Origin: Ignavibacteria bacterium
GTDB lineage: Bacteria; Bacteroidota; Ignavibacteria; Kapaibacteriales; UBA2268
DNA length: 64,000 bases
Assembly (NCBI GenBank): GCA_026417135.1
Contig: JAOADV010000012.1
Coordinates: 1 to 64,000 of the forward strand
Reading direction: 5' to 3'
Shown: positions 18,986 to 27,146 of the stretch, piece after piece
Layout: each line of letters starts with the position of its first letter
Position numbering within the stretch: position 1 is the stretch's first letter
Made by a program: the position numbers and the translations under genes
Notes under the pieces: model-generated
The model's database searches: none
What the model saw: the letters and a program-made list of their open reading frames with translations, nothing else
What the model was told of the DNA's origin: nothing

Positions 18986-19927
18986 TCAAGAGATAAGCAA
19001 CTTATTTCTAAAATACTCAATGGTGCTGAGTAAACCTTGAGAGCGGGAAACTTTCGGTTCCCAACCAAGAATTTCTCGTGCTTTTGTGATATCTGGTTGC
19101 CGGACTTTTGGGTCGTCCTCAGGTAAATCTTTGAAAACTATTTTGCTCGAAGAATTGCAAAGTTCAATTATTTCCAAGGCTAAATCGATTATTGAAATCT
19201 CCTCGGGATTACCCAAGTTGACAGGTTCAGCATAGTTGGAAAAAAGAAGTTTAAAAATACCTTCGACTAAATCATCAATGTAGCAAATCGAACGAGTTTG
19301 AGTCCCATCGCCGAAGACCGTTACTTGTTCGTTTTGTAGAGCCTGCGTTATAAAAGTAGGAATAGCGCGCCCGTCGTCGATTCGCATACGAGGACCAAAT
19401 GTGTTGAAAATACGAGCTATTCTGGTATCCAGTTTGTGATACCTATGGTAAGCCATTGTCATAGCTTCGGCAAATCTCTTTGCTTCGTCGTAAACACCAC
19501 GAATACCAATAGGATTAACATTGCCCCAATAATCTTCGGGCTGTGGATGCACGAGTGGGTCGCCGTAAACTTCGCTTGTGCTTGCCAACAAAAAGCAAGC
19601 ACCTTTTTCTTTTGCCAATCCTAACATTTTATGAGTACCTAAGGACCCGACCTTTAATGTATGGATTGGATGTTTAAGATAATCTATTGGCGATGCAGGC
19701 GAAGCAAAATGTAGAACATAATCCAGATGACCCGGTATATGAGTATAATTTGTAACGTCGTATTTGATGAAACTAAAGTTGGGGTGCCCGAATAGATGTT
19801 CTATATTTTCTATTGACCCAGTGATTAAATTGTCCACAGCTATAACTTCGTGGCCATCTTGTATAAATTTGTCGCAGAGATGTGAACCAATAAAACCAGC
19901 GCCCCCAGAAATTAAAATTCTTGCCAT
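18986..19927 (-). CDS. NAD-dependent sugar epimerase/decarboxylase (UDP-glucuronate decarboxylase-like)
   Basis: This 313-residue short-chain dehydrogenase binds NAD through [11 protein letters not shown] (residues 7-17). It has the catalytic YDEAKRFAE (YxxxK) and [15 protein letters not shown], both typical of UDP-xylose synthase, which decarboxylates UDP-glucuronate to UDP-xylose. [16 protein letters not shown] and [20 protein letters not shown] blocks also match that family. It supplies a nucleotide sugar for surface glycans, consistent with the glycosyltransferases nearby. It sits 6 nt downstream of a DUF302 gene on the same strand. Confidence 0.85.
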   Translation of the reverse strand: MARILISGGAGFIGSHLCDKFIQDGHEVIAVDNLITGSIENIEHLFGHPNFSFIKYDVTNYTHIPGHLDYVLHFASPASPIDYLKHPIHTLKVGSLGTHKMLGLAKEKGACFLLASTSEVYGDPLVHPQPEDYWGNVNPIGIRGVYDEAKRFAEAMTMAYHRYHKLDTRIARIFNTFGPRMRIDDGRAIPTFITQALQNEQVTVFGDGTQTRSICYIDDLVEGIFKLLFSNYAEPVNLGNPEEISIIDLALEIIELCNSSSKIVFKDLPEDDPKVRQPDITKAREILGWEPKVSRSQGLLSTIEYFRNKLLIS

Positions 19928-19933
19928 ATTACT

Positions 19934-20320
19934 TTATAAACAATCAATCACCTTTTTGACGTGTTCGCGAACTTCCCCAACTAAATCTAAAAGCGGTGGA
20001 TTTTCGAGTAATTTCATTGCAAAAGTTGGGTCGATTACCGCTATTTCGACTTGCAAATCATCAATTTTTCGCATTACAAAGTTGCAAGGAAGAAACAAAC
20101 CTACTTTGTTTTCAATAGATAATGCTTTGAAGGCAAAGTTCGGGTTGCAAGCTCCGACGATTTTGTAATTTGGTAAATTCGCCCCTATTTTTTCTTTTAA
20201 CAACTCAGATACATAGATTTCGGAAACTACTCCGAAACCATTTTCTTTTAATGTTTCGACAAGTCGCTGGTAGGCTTCTTCGAATGTAAGATTCAATATT
20301 TTTGAAAAAAAGAAAGACAT
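19934..20320 (-). CDS. DUF302-family protein
   Basis: This small protein of 128 residues has no signal peptide. Its pattern fits DUF302: a helix with TFEEAYQRLVETLKENGFGV, then SELLKEKIG, YKIVGACNPNFAFKAL (conserved ACNP), LGLFLPCNFVMRK-like central strand and a C-terminal DPTFAMKLL segment. The family's biochemical role is unknown; the conserved Cys in ACNP and LPCN suggests possible metal or redox binding. It is the first gene of a two-gene unit with the UDP-sugar decarboxylase. Confidence 0.85.
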   Translation of the reverse strand: MSFFFSKILNLTFEEAYQRLVETLKENGFGVVSEIYVSELLKEKIGANLPNYKIVGACNPNFAFKALSIENKVGLFLPCNFVMRKIDDLQVEIAVIDPTFAMKLLENPPLLDLVGEVREHVKKVIDCL

Positions 20321-20617
20321 TTCTACTATTTTGATTAATTACAAACTATAATGACGAGTAAAGTAAGATGTATTTTGATAGAAAGATTATTTGTTAATTG
20401 TTAAAAATTTAATTTCGATGTTTTTTTTCAAAAGATGCTTTATTAGCAAAATCGATTTTCGAATTACTCATTGAAAAATATTGCAACGAAGAGTATCAAA
20501 CGATTTTTCGAATTTATTGGAATACGAGTTTTAGCAATCTTAAATTTAAAAAAATAGGGTAAGAAATCTGTAATTCCTTTGTTTCAAAATGAGATTTATT
20601 TTTTGATTTTCGAGCTT

Positions 20618-21931
20618 TTAGTAAACTAAAATCTTCGACACAAATAAATTCTTTTGGTCGGAATCGGTAATCTGTAATATTACCATTTGTCTTTGTCCAT
20701 TAGGGAAACTAATAGTATTTGAGCCTTGATGTATATCGAAGTTTTTGAAGTTAAGTATTTTCTTCCCAAGTAAGTTGTAAATGTTGATGTTGCAATTTTC
20801 TATGCTTTTCGTCGCTATAAGATTTATACTTTTGGTTTTAGGCTCGTAAAAAACTTGAAAATTTTCGTTGTTAGCATTGATAATATTTTCACTCGGAGTT
20901 TTCCTAAACGATTGTGCGTCGTCTCTTTCCATCCAAACATAAAACGAATCCTCGATGTAAAGCTTATCGAAATAGCGTGAATAAAGCGAATCGAAAAGTT
21001 GTCGATTGACCCAGTAGTTGTGGGGTGGCAAATCGTCGAATCTAATGGAACGATTCTCGCTGATAGCTAAACTATCAAGGAATTCAAGTAGTTTATTGAA
21101 ATAAAGAGTTTCGAAAATTTGGTAATCGAAATTGCATTTAAACCAGGGGATAATACAACTGCTTTCGTTGTGTTCGTAAAAGGTCGAAAGGGAGAACTTA
21201 GAAGGATAGGCGTAAAGCCACATTCCAAGCGGGGTTGGTCCAAAGCGTCGAGTAGAAATTCGAAGATAAACTTCTCGACCCGCAAATTCGTTAGGCAAGC
21301 TACGTTCTTGCATAATTCTTTTTGGATTTGTACCGTAAACGTTTGCAAAAATTGAACTGTGATTAGTCGAAATTCCGACGCTATCGAGCACAAAAAGGAC
21401 TTGATTGTTCTGTGCATCAACAAGTTGGAGAACCCATTCGCTCGTATCCAAAATCACATTTGGAAATCCAACCCAAAACGGGGTGTTTTCTCCGTAATTT
21501 GCATTCGTTTCTTTCGGAGGATTCGAGGTGCAAGAAATGCCAGCGGTTAATTGTCTATAAAACATGAGTTTCGAATTTGGTTGGAAAATAAATGGCTTTG
21601 TCTTAGTTAAACGTGTTAAAATGGTATCTTCCCCAGTTGGTTCTTGTCCGATGATTTTCCAATCGCTTGTTGCAAACATTGGTTCAATATTTAAGTAAAC
21701 TTTTTCGAGTTGACCGTTATTTTCAACATAAAATTCACCAAAGGTTGCTTTTACAAAAACGGAATCAAAGATATTATAAAAAGTAAAATACCATAAAAAT
21801 TTTGAATTTTCCTTTCCGATACTTAACAATGCTTGCGAGTAATTGCAAGGTGGGCACTCTGCATACGAAATTTGATTACTTGTAAAAACAAAGAAGAGAG
21901 AAACCAAGAAATAATTTTTAAAAGCTTTCAT
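20618..21931 (-). CDS. Exported protein of unknown function with T9SS sorting domain
   Basis: This 437-residue protein has a signal peptide of about 24 residues (ending near SYAEC) followed by CPPC. The C-terminal 80 residues (NINIYNLLGKKILNF, then QMVILQITDSD and a final SKILVY) match a Por-type sorting domain. The middle has no domain I recognise; it is rich in aromatic residues and beta-strand pattern. It would be secreted or anchored at the cell surface. It lies 42 nt downstream of a Cys-rich exported protein gene, and a strong Shine-Dalgarno site precedes its start. Confidence 0.7.
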   Translation of the reverse strand: MKAFKNYFLVSLFFVFTSNQISYAECPPCNYSQALLSIGKENSKFLWYFTFYNIFDSVFVKATFGEFYVENNGQLEKVYLNIEPMFATSDWKIIGQEPTGEDTILTRLTKTKPFIFQPNSKLMFYRQLTAGISCTSNPPKETNANYGENTPFWVGFPNVILDTSEWVLQLVDAQNNQVLFVLDSVGISTNHSSIFANVYGTNPKRIMQERSLPNEFAGREVYLRISTRRFGPTPLGMWLYAYPSKFSLSTFYEHNESSCIIPWFKCNFDYQIFETLYFNKLLEFLDSLAISENRSIRFDDLPPHNYWVNRQLFDSLYSRYFDKLYIEDSFYVWMERDDAQSFRKTPSENIINANNENFQVFYEPKTKSINLIATKSIENCNINIYNLLGKKILNFKNFDIHQGSNTISFPNGQRQMVILQITDSDQKNLFVSKILVY

Positions 21932-21934
21932 ATT

Positions 21935-21940
21935 CCCTCC
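21935..21940 (-). promoter_or_regulatory. Shine-Dalgarno site of the T9SS-exported protein
   Basis: On the minus strand GGAGGG sits just before the ATG at 21931. It supports this start and efficient translation behind the Cys-rich gene. Confidence 0.5.
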
Positions 21941-21973
21941 GCTTTTAATATTTTACAATAGTCTAAATTTTTT

Positions 21974-22405
21974 CTATTTCAATTTGAATTTACAAAAGAC
22001 TATTGCAAAGATTCCTCGACAACTAAAATTCGAATATTCGGCGCATTTTGTTTGACAAATTCCAGTCGATTGGTTTGTAATTTCTACCGTAACAATTTCG
22101 GTTTCATCAAAATCGCAACCACTTGTCGAATGAATATCAGAGAATCTGCGGCATAAATCAGCTTCGACTTGAACAATACCACAATGATATGTAACATAAG
22201 CTTGGTTTTCTTCTGGGTCTTTACACTCTATCTGGCATTCGATTGTGCAAATTGCTGTAGCAGGGAAACAAAAATATCTCAGAAAGCCGCCGGGTAATAT
22301 TTGGCAACAATGTGATATGCAAGGCTTCTGATTAGGTTTTTGGGTTAGGGCAAGTGCCCAACTAGACAAGAAAAAAAGCATCAACATTGATAAACTATAC
22401 AACAT
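21974..22405 (-). CDS. Small Cys-rich exported protein, function unknown
   Basis: I place the start at 22405 because the protein then opens with a clean signal peptide (MLYSLSMLMLFFLSSWALA). The frame extends upstream to 22456 but the extra residues look like leader sequence. The mature part of about 124 residues holds 14 cysteines, several as C-x3-C pairs (TIECQIEC, CQTKC), so it is probably disulfide-linked and stable outside the cytoplasm. I do not recognise a family. It is followed by a T9SS cargo gene, with which it may be secreted or assembled. Confidence 0.6.
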   Translation of the reverse strand: MLYSLSMLMLFFLSSWALALTQKPNQKPCISHCCQILPGGFLRYFCFPATAICTIECQIECKDPEENQAYVTYHCGIVQVEADLCRRFSDIHSTSGCDFDETEIVTVEITNQSTGICQTKCAEYSNFSCRGIFAIVFCKFKLK

Positions 22406-22825
22406 AAATTTGCATTTTAGGATTAACCTTAGTAATCTGACACAAAAAAATACCATAAATTATATACATAATTTGTCATTATTTTAATGATTTTTTTGTA
22501 GCAATTTGAACTACAAAATTTATAAAACTTTCATAATGATGTGAAGCTTGTCTTGAAAGGGTAAAATAACGAAATTATTTTTTTGAAACTCTTTGCTCGG
22601 GTTTTATAAGTAAAAAAAAATGCTTGTTTGGTTTCGCTACATATTTATTGGTACAAGATTTTAAACCTTCAATTAGTTATATATATTGTGTTAATGCAGA
22701 AACGGAGATAATTAATTTTTAATAAAATCAATGTAGTTATATGACCTTAAAATTCAAATTGGTTATTCAAAATTTTTTTACTTTGTTCTTCAAATATTAA
22801 AAATCGAAAGATAGTTAACTATTTA
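22406..22825. other. Gap between Cys-rich gene and E1 gene
   Basis: About 420 bases of AT-rich DNA with no supported frame, RNA gene or repeat. It lies between two minus-strand genes, so it should hold the terminator of the E1 gene and the promoter of the Cys-rich gene. I see no clear hairpin. Confidence 0.5.
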
Positions 22826-24967
22826 CTAAAATCTTAGAACTTTTTCGATAGCCTCGAGAATATCTTTTGTACTTGGTAATATGGCGTTTTCATATTCTTT
22901 TGCAAAGCCGACTGGGCAATCTTTTGAACCAACCCTAAGGATTGGAGCATCGAGATAATTGAAAACATTCTCGACTATCCGAGCAGCAATTTCGCCACCA
23001 AACCCACCAGTTACTTTATCTTCGTGTGCAATTACAACACGATTAGTTTTTTTAACCGACTCGAAGACAAGCTCTTGGTCCCAAGGAATTAAGGAACGTA
23101 GGTCTATTACTTCGACAGAAATTCCTTCTCCTTCTAATTCATTTGCAGCAAACAAAGCCAAATGCACTGCGGTCCCGTAGCTAACGACCGTTACATCGCT
23201 TCCAGAGCGACGAACTTTTGCTCTACCAAAAGGAACCATAAATTCGGGATGGGGTTTTGGTGCGAAAGCGTTTTTGAAATTGTAAAGGAACTTCGGTTCG
23301 AGATAAACTGTAACCCCACGGGAACGTATAGCTGTTCTCATTAGACCCACAGCATCGTCGGCAAAAGCTGGGGTTACAATACGAATTCCGGGTAAGGTAA
23401 CTAAACTACCTTCTATGTTCTGAGAATGATATAATCCACCTTGAATGTAACCACCGCTTGCCAGACGGATGACAATGTTTGGGGTGAATTGTCCCTTTGT
23501 ACGCCAGTAATCGTGGGAACATTCAACAAGTTGTTCCATTGCGGGCCAGAAATAATCGGCGAATTCTGCTCCTTCGACAACAACTCTTATATCGTCGCGA
23601 TAACGACAGAATCCATTAGCAGTTCCGACAATATTATCTTCGGCAATGGGAGCATTGAAAACTCGTTCCTTCCCAAACATTTGTGGCATTCCCTTAACAA
23701 CATTAAATACGCCACCTTTGCCAATGTCTTGCCCCCAAAGAAACGTGTTCGGATTTCGTTGAAATTCTTCAATTAGTGTTTGGTTAATAGCTTCACGTAA
23801 TGATATCTGAGGTGAATCTGGTGGGGGGAGAAAACTTTCGGTGTCTGCATCTTTCGAAATGCAAGGCTCGGGAATAATAAATTTATTCCATTGGCTACCA
23901 TCTGCGTTTGGCATCGATTCGGCTTTGTCGGCTGCCTCGAATATTATTTTTTGATTTTCTTCTTCAATTTGTTTCAATTCTTCTTCTGTAGCAATTTGTT
24001 TATCGAGAATGTGGTAACGGAATTGAAGCAATGGGTCGCGGCGCCTTACAGTTTCCAATTCCTCTGGCGTGCGATACAATTCGTGGTTATCGGAGTTAGA
24101 ATGCGAGCCGATTCTATCGCAGTCGGCGTGTACAATAGCGAATCCTTCGCCGGTTTCGACCCAATCTATTGCTTGACGAAGAGCCCGATAAGAATCAAAT
24201 GGGTCGCGGCCATCGCAATTGAAAATCTTAAGGTTCTTTAATCCAGAAAAATTTTCAGCAACATTTGTGGTTGCCATTACATCGTTAAGTGGGACAGAAA
24301 TTCCAAACTTGTTATTTTGAATTACAAAAACAACGGGTAATTTCTCGGCAGAAGCAGAATTTAGTGCTTCGAAAAAGTAGCCTTCTGCTGTTGCAGATTC
24401 TCCACAAGAACAGAAGACAATTTCGTCGCCACCATATTTTTTTATTGCCCGTCCGAGCCCAGAGGCGTGTTGAGCGTGATTCCCCGTGCAAGACGATACA
24501 TTTTGTATTCTTATCGAAGGCTTTGCAAAGTGATTGCTCATATGTCTGCCACCGCCAGCAACATCATCTTCTTTGCTCAATCCGTTTAAAATGATTTCAT
24601 AGGGCGTAATACCAGCCGAAAGGCAAGTTAACATATCTCGGTAATAAGGAAAAAGAAAATCCTTGCTCGGACGAAAAACTTGCCCTAATGCAAGTTGAAT
24701 TCCGTCGTGCCCTCCAAAAGGTGCGTGGTAGGACCATCCCTTAGCCATTTTCAAATAAAGGGCTGCTTTTTCGTCGAGCCTTCTACCAAGGTGGTTTAAT
24801 TTATACCATTTCAATATAGTATCGCGGTCAAAATCCGAAAAATCGAACTTGCTGTATAGTTCAACTTCGCGTTCTTTCCCTTGAAATAAGATACGAGCTA
24901 CTTTCGGGCTCCCATTCGAAGGCAAGCTCTTCTCCTCCGATTTTAATTTAAGTTTACTGTTTTTCAT
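22826..24967 (-). CDS. Fused alpha-beta E1 of a 2-oxoacid dehydrogenase complex
   Basis: This 713-residue enzyme joins the E1 alpha part (about residues 1-370) and beta part (about 390-713) in one chain. It decarboxylates a 2-oxoacid with thiamine diphosphate and passes the acyl group to the lipoyl E2. The alpha part has GGHDGIQLALGQ, RHMSNH and a TPP motif that reads CGESATAEG...QNN, with GES where GDG or GDS is usual. The beta part has APIAEDNIVG and GGLYHSQNIEG. Branched-chain oxoacids are the most likely substrates for fused E1s of this group, but pyruvate is possible. No E2 or E3 gene is nearby. The frame runs up to 25021, but a TAAATTTG box at 25019-25026 favours 24967. Confidence 0.85.
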   Translation of the reverse strand: MKNSKLKLKSEEKSLPSNGSPKVARILFQGKEREVELYSKFDFSDFDRDTILKWYKLNHLGRRLDEKAALYLKMAKGWSYHAPFGGHDGIQLALGQVFRPSKDFLFPYYRDMLTCLSAGITPYEIILNGLSKEDDVAGGGRHMSNHFAKPSIRIQNVSSCTGNHAQHASGLGRAIKKYGGDEIVFCSCGESATAEGYFFEALNSASAEKLPVVFVIQNNKFGISVPLNDVMATTNVAENFSGLKNLKIFNCDGRDPFDSYRALRQAIDWVETGEGFAIVHADCDRIGSHSNSDNHELYRTPEELETVRRRDPLLQFRYHILDKQIATEEELKQIEEENQKIIFEAADKAESMPNADGSQWNKFIIPEPCISKDADTESFLPPPDSPQISLREAINQTLIEEFQRNPNTFLWGQDIGKGGVFNVVKGMPQMFGKERVFNAPIAEDNIVGTANGFCRYRDDIRVVVEGAEFADYFWPAMEQLVECSHDYWRTKGQFTPNIVIRLASGGYIQGGLYHSQNIEGSLVTLPGIRIVTPAFADDAVGLMRTAIRSRGVTVYLEPKFLYNFKNAFAPKPHPEFMVPFGRAKVRRSGSDVTVVSYGTAVHLALFAANELEGEGISVEVIDLRSLIPWDQELVFESVKKTNRVVIAHEDKVTGGFGGEIAARIVENVFNYLDAPILRVGSKDCPVGFAKEYENAILPSTKDILEAIEKVLRF

Positions 24968-25018
24968 ATTTATCTTGTTTTTTGAAACAAAAAATAGATT
25001 AGACGAACAAAGGAAGTT

Positions 25019-25026
25019 CAAATTTA
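25019..25026 (-). promoter_or_regulatory. -7-like box TAAATTTG, fused E1 gene
   Basis: TAAATTTG on the minus strand matches TAnnTTTG and lies 51 nt before the preferred start at 24967. It overlaps the longer alternative start, arguing against it. Confidence 0.35.
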
Positions 25027-25272
25027 AATAATAATCTGAAAAATTCGCAAATCTATTTAATTAGTCAAAAAATCACTGTTTACATTCACTTTTTATTTTA
25101 TCTATAAAGTTGAAAAGGAATTCTTCCCTCGATAATTTTAACAAATAACAATTCCAACCTTTTTTGTTAACAAGTATCAAACTAAGATTAAGTCCAAAGA
25201 CAAATGGCAAAATCGTTAAGTGTAGTTTTTTCAAAATTTTTTAAATTAAAGTTTAAAAATTGTGAAGCGAAT

Positions 25273-26889
25273 ATGAAGGTTAAAGTTTTTTTTGCCGTAA
25301 TTGTGTATTTGATTTTATCCAATTTTAGTTATGGGCAAAATATTCTCTGGTGGTTCGATACCTTCGATTCTTGCTTTGGGCAATCAGCTGGTGGCGATAT
25401 CGATGGCGATGGTAAATTGGAGTTAATCTTTGGTTGCTATCGCAACGATAGTTCAATCTATGCATTGAATGCAGAAGACGGTTCCTTACTTTGGAAAGTA
25501 AACACATCGGTGAAAGGATTCGAAGGCTGTAACGACGTTGCTCCATTGTTGTATGATATAACTGGAGATGAAATACCCGAAGTTATTGTGCCAAGTTCTT
25601 GTAATCCAAAAACATTTTGCTTCGATGGAAAAGATGGAAAGGTTATTTGGGAAACACAAACAAGAGGTTCAGATTCACCTCCAACAATTGGAGATATCGA
25701 TGGCGATGGAAAACTTGAAATACTTCACGGAGAATTCAACGGGTATCTACTTTGTATCGACGCAAGGACGGGCGAACGAAAGTGGGAGATACTTGTTCAA
25801 AAGAACACTTGGATACAAACAGCACCTACTCTTGTCGATTTAGACGACGATATGCTAAGCGACATTGTCGTTGCAACTTGGGCACTTTCCAAAGACGACA
25901 CAAACCGAGTTTATGCATTTCGGGGAAAGGACTTGCGTTTACTATGGAAAAAGGATATCGGGGGAACTGTTTATCACGGCACTGGAGTATTACATTTGAA
26001 CAATGACCTAACCCCAGACCTTCTCGTTGGCGATTATACTGGAACTTTGTATGCTATTAATGGCAAAACTGGAGAAACACTTTGGACCTTACACGATTCG
26101 AGATTTCATTACATTGGTAGCCCAGTCTCTATTGGGGATTTGGACGGTGATGCAAATTGTGATTTAGTTTTTACAAGTGCATTCGATGTTGTAGCTTTAA
26201 CCAAAGGCGGTATTCAAAAATGGAAGTATACAATTCTTCAAGGAACATTTTCGTTTCGTGGAGTTGTCCTTTCCGATTTGACTGGCGATAATCTACCAGA
26301 GGTAATTTGTGCTACAACGAATGGTAAGGTTATAGTTTTGGAAGGAAAAAATGGCAAATTACTTCACTCTATCGATTTACAAGAGCATATTGGAAAAGCT
26401 CTTAGTATAGACAATTGTCCGATAATTGCAGATTTCAACGGAGATGATGTGCTTGACATTTTTGTTGTCGGCGGGTACACTTTGTACCCAGATTTTTCGA
26501 AAAATTACGGTAGAGCTTACGCAATTTCAATAAGCAAAGGGTTGGGACCCAATTGGTTAATGTTTCAAAACAACCCAAACAGAAATGGAAGTATTTGTCA
26601 AACCCCTTTAAGTATTCCCGAATCACATCAAGACAAAGCTTACACATTTGAGCTCGAGAACTTGCCCGACCAGATAAAACTACATTTCAAGAGTGATTTA
26701 CAGAACATAACCGAAAATTCAATAACAATTTTTAATATATTTGGTCAAGTCGTCTCGCAAAAGCTTTATACATTAAGATTTGGTAGAGATTATATTATGT
26801 TCGATGTCTCATTACTTCCAAAAGGATTATATAATATCAGATTTACCTTAGGGGAAAAATTCTCGAATGCTTTATTTACACGATGGTAA
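25273..26889 (+). CDS. Secreted FG-GAP/VCBS-repeat protein with T9SS sorting domain
   Basis: The start at 25273 gives a proper signal peptide (MKVKVFFAVIVYLILSNFSYG); upstream in-frame codons add a non-typical extension. The protein is about 538 residues. It has repeated beta-propeller blades with calcium-loop motifs of the form DIDGDGKLE, DITGDEIPE, DLDDDMLSD, DLDGDANCD and DFNGDDVLD, mixed with PQQ-like blades (LYAINGKTGETLW). The C-terminal 75 residues (TIFNIFGQVVSQK, LPKGLYNIRF) are a Por-type sorting domain. It is probably a surface or released adhesive or binding protein. It has no catalytic motif. It stands alone, divergent from the E1 gene. Confidence 0.8.
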   Translation: MKVKVFFAVIVYLILSNFSYGQNILWWFDTFDSCFGQSAGGDIDGDGKLELIFGCYRNDSSIYALNAEDGSLLWKVNTSVKGFEGCNDVAPLLYDITGDEIPEVIVPSSCNPKTFCFDGKDGKVIWETQTRGSDSPPTIGDIDGDGKLEILHGEFNGYLLCIDARTGERKWEILVQKNTWIQTAPTLVDLDDDMLSDIVVATWALSKDDTNRVYAFRGKDLRLLWKKDIGGTVYHGTGVLHLNNDLTPDLLVGDYTGTLYAINGKTGETLWTLHDSRFHYIGSPVSIGDLDGDANCDLVFTSAFDVVALTKGGIQKWKYTILQGTFSFRGVVLSDLTGDNLPEVICATTNGKVIVLEGKNGKLLHSIDLQEHIGKALSIDNCPIIADFNGDDVLDIFVVGGYTLYPDFSKNYGRAYAISISKGLGPNWLMFQNNPNRNGSICQTPLSIPESHQDKAYTFELENLPDQIKLHFKSDLQNITENSITIFNIFGQVVSQKLYTLRFGRDYIMFDVSLLPKGLYNIRFTLGEKFSNALFTRW

Positions 26890-27146
26890 AAATGTAATTA
26901 CTTATAGAACATCATTTTTAAATAACAAGCGATAGCAAGGCTTATAAAACAAAACAACCACTGTCTGGAACTTCTTTGCGCTATTTTCTCTTCCCAAGCC
27001 CAAATCCCCCTCGCCGAAGTACCAAAAGCATTCCTGCTTTTGTAACGACGGCAAGGATGCCGTCGCTACTTCATTGCAGAGGCTGGGAAGCCTGTGCTAC
27101 TAAGTATTTTTGCAAGTCGGAAAATTTTAAGAATTGTTGGTGCTTA
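26890..27146. other. Convergent gap with hairpin repeat
   Basis: This gap separates the plus-strand VCBS gene from the minus-strand PD40 gene. Most of it is the second copy of the multi-hairpin repeat and its flanks. A 62-codon plus frame here is a translation of the repeat and not a gene. Confidence 0.6.
27018..27102 (+). repeat. Multi-hairpin dispersed repeat, copy 2
   Basis: This copy has three hairpins in a row: CAAAAGCA/TGCTTTTG (27023-27042, loop TTCC), CGACGGCA/TGCCGTCG (27046-27065, loop AGGA) and AGGCT/AGCCT (27080-27093, loop GGGA). It shares a 35-base identical core (27044-27078) with copy 1 near 3.6 kb, in the same orientation. Both copies lie between convergent genes. The first stem is kept while its loop differs between copies, which suggests selection on structure. 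Confidence 0.8.
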
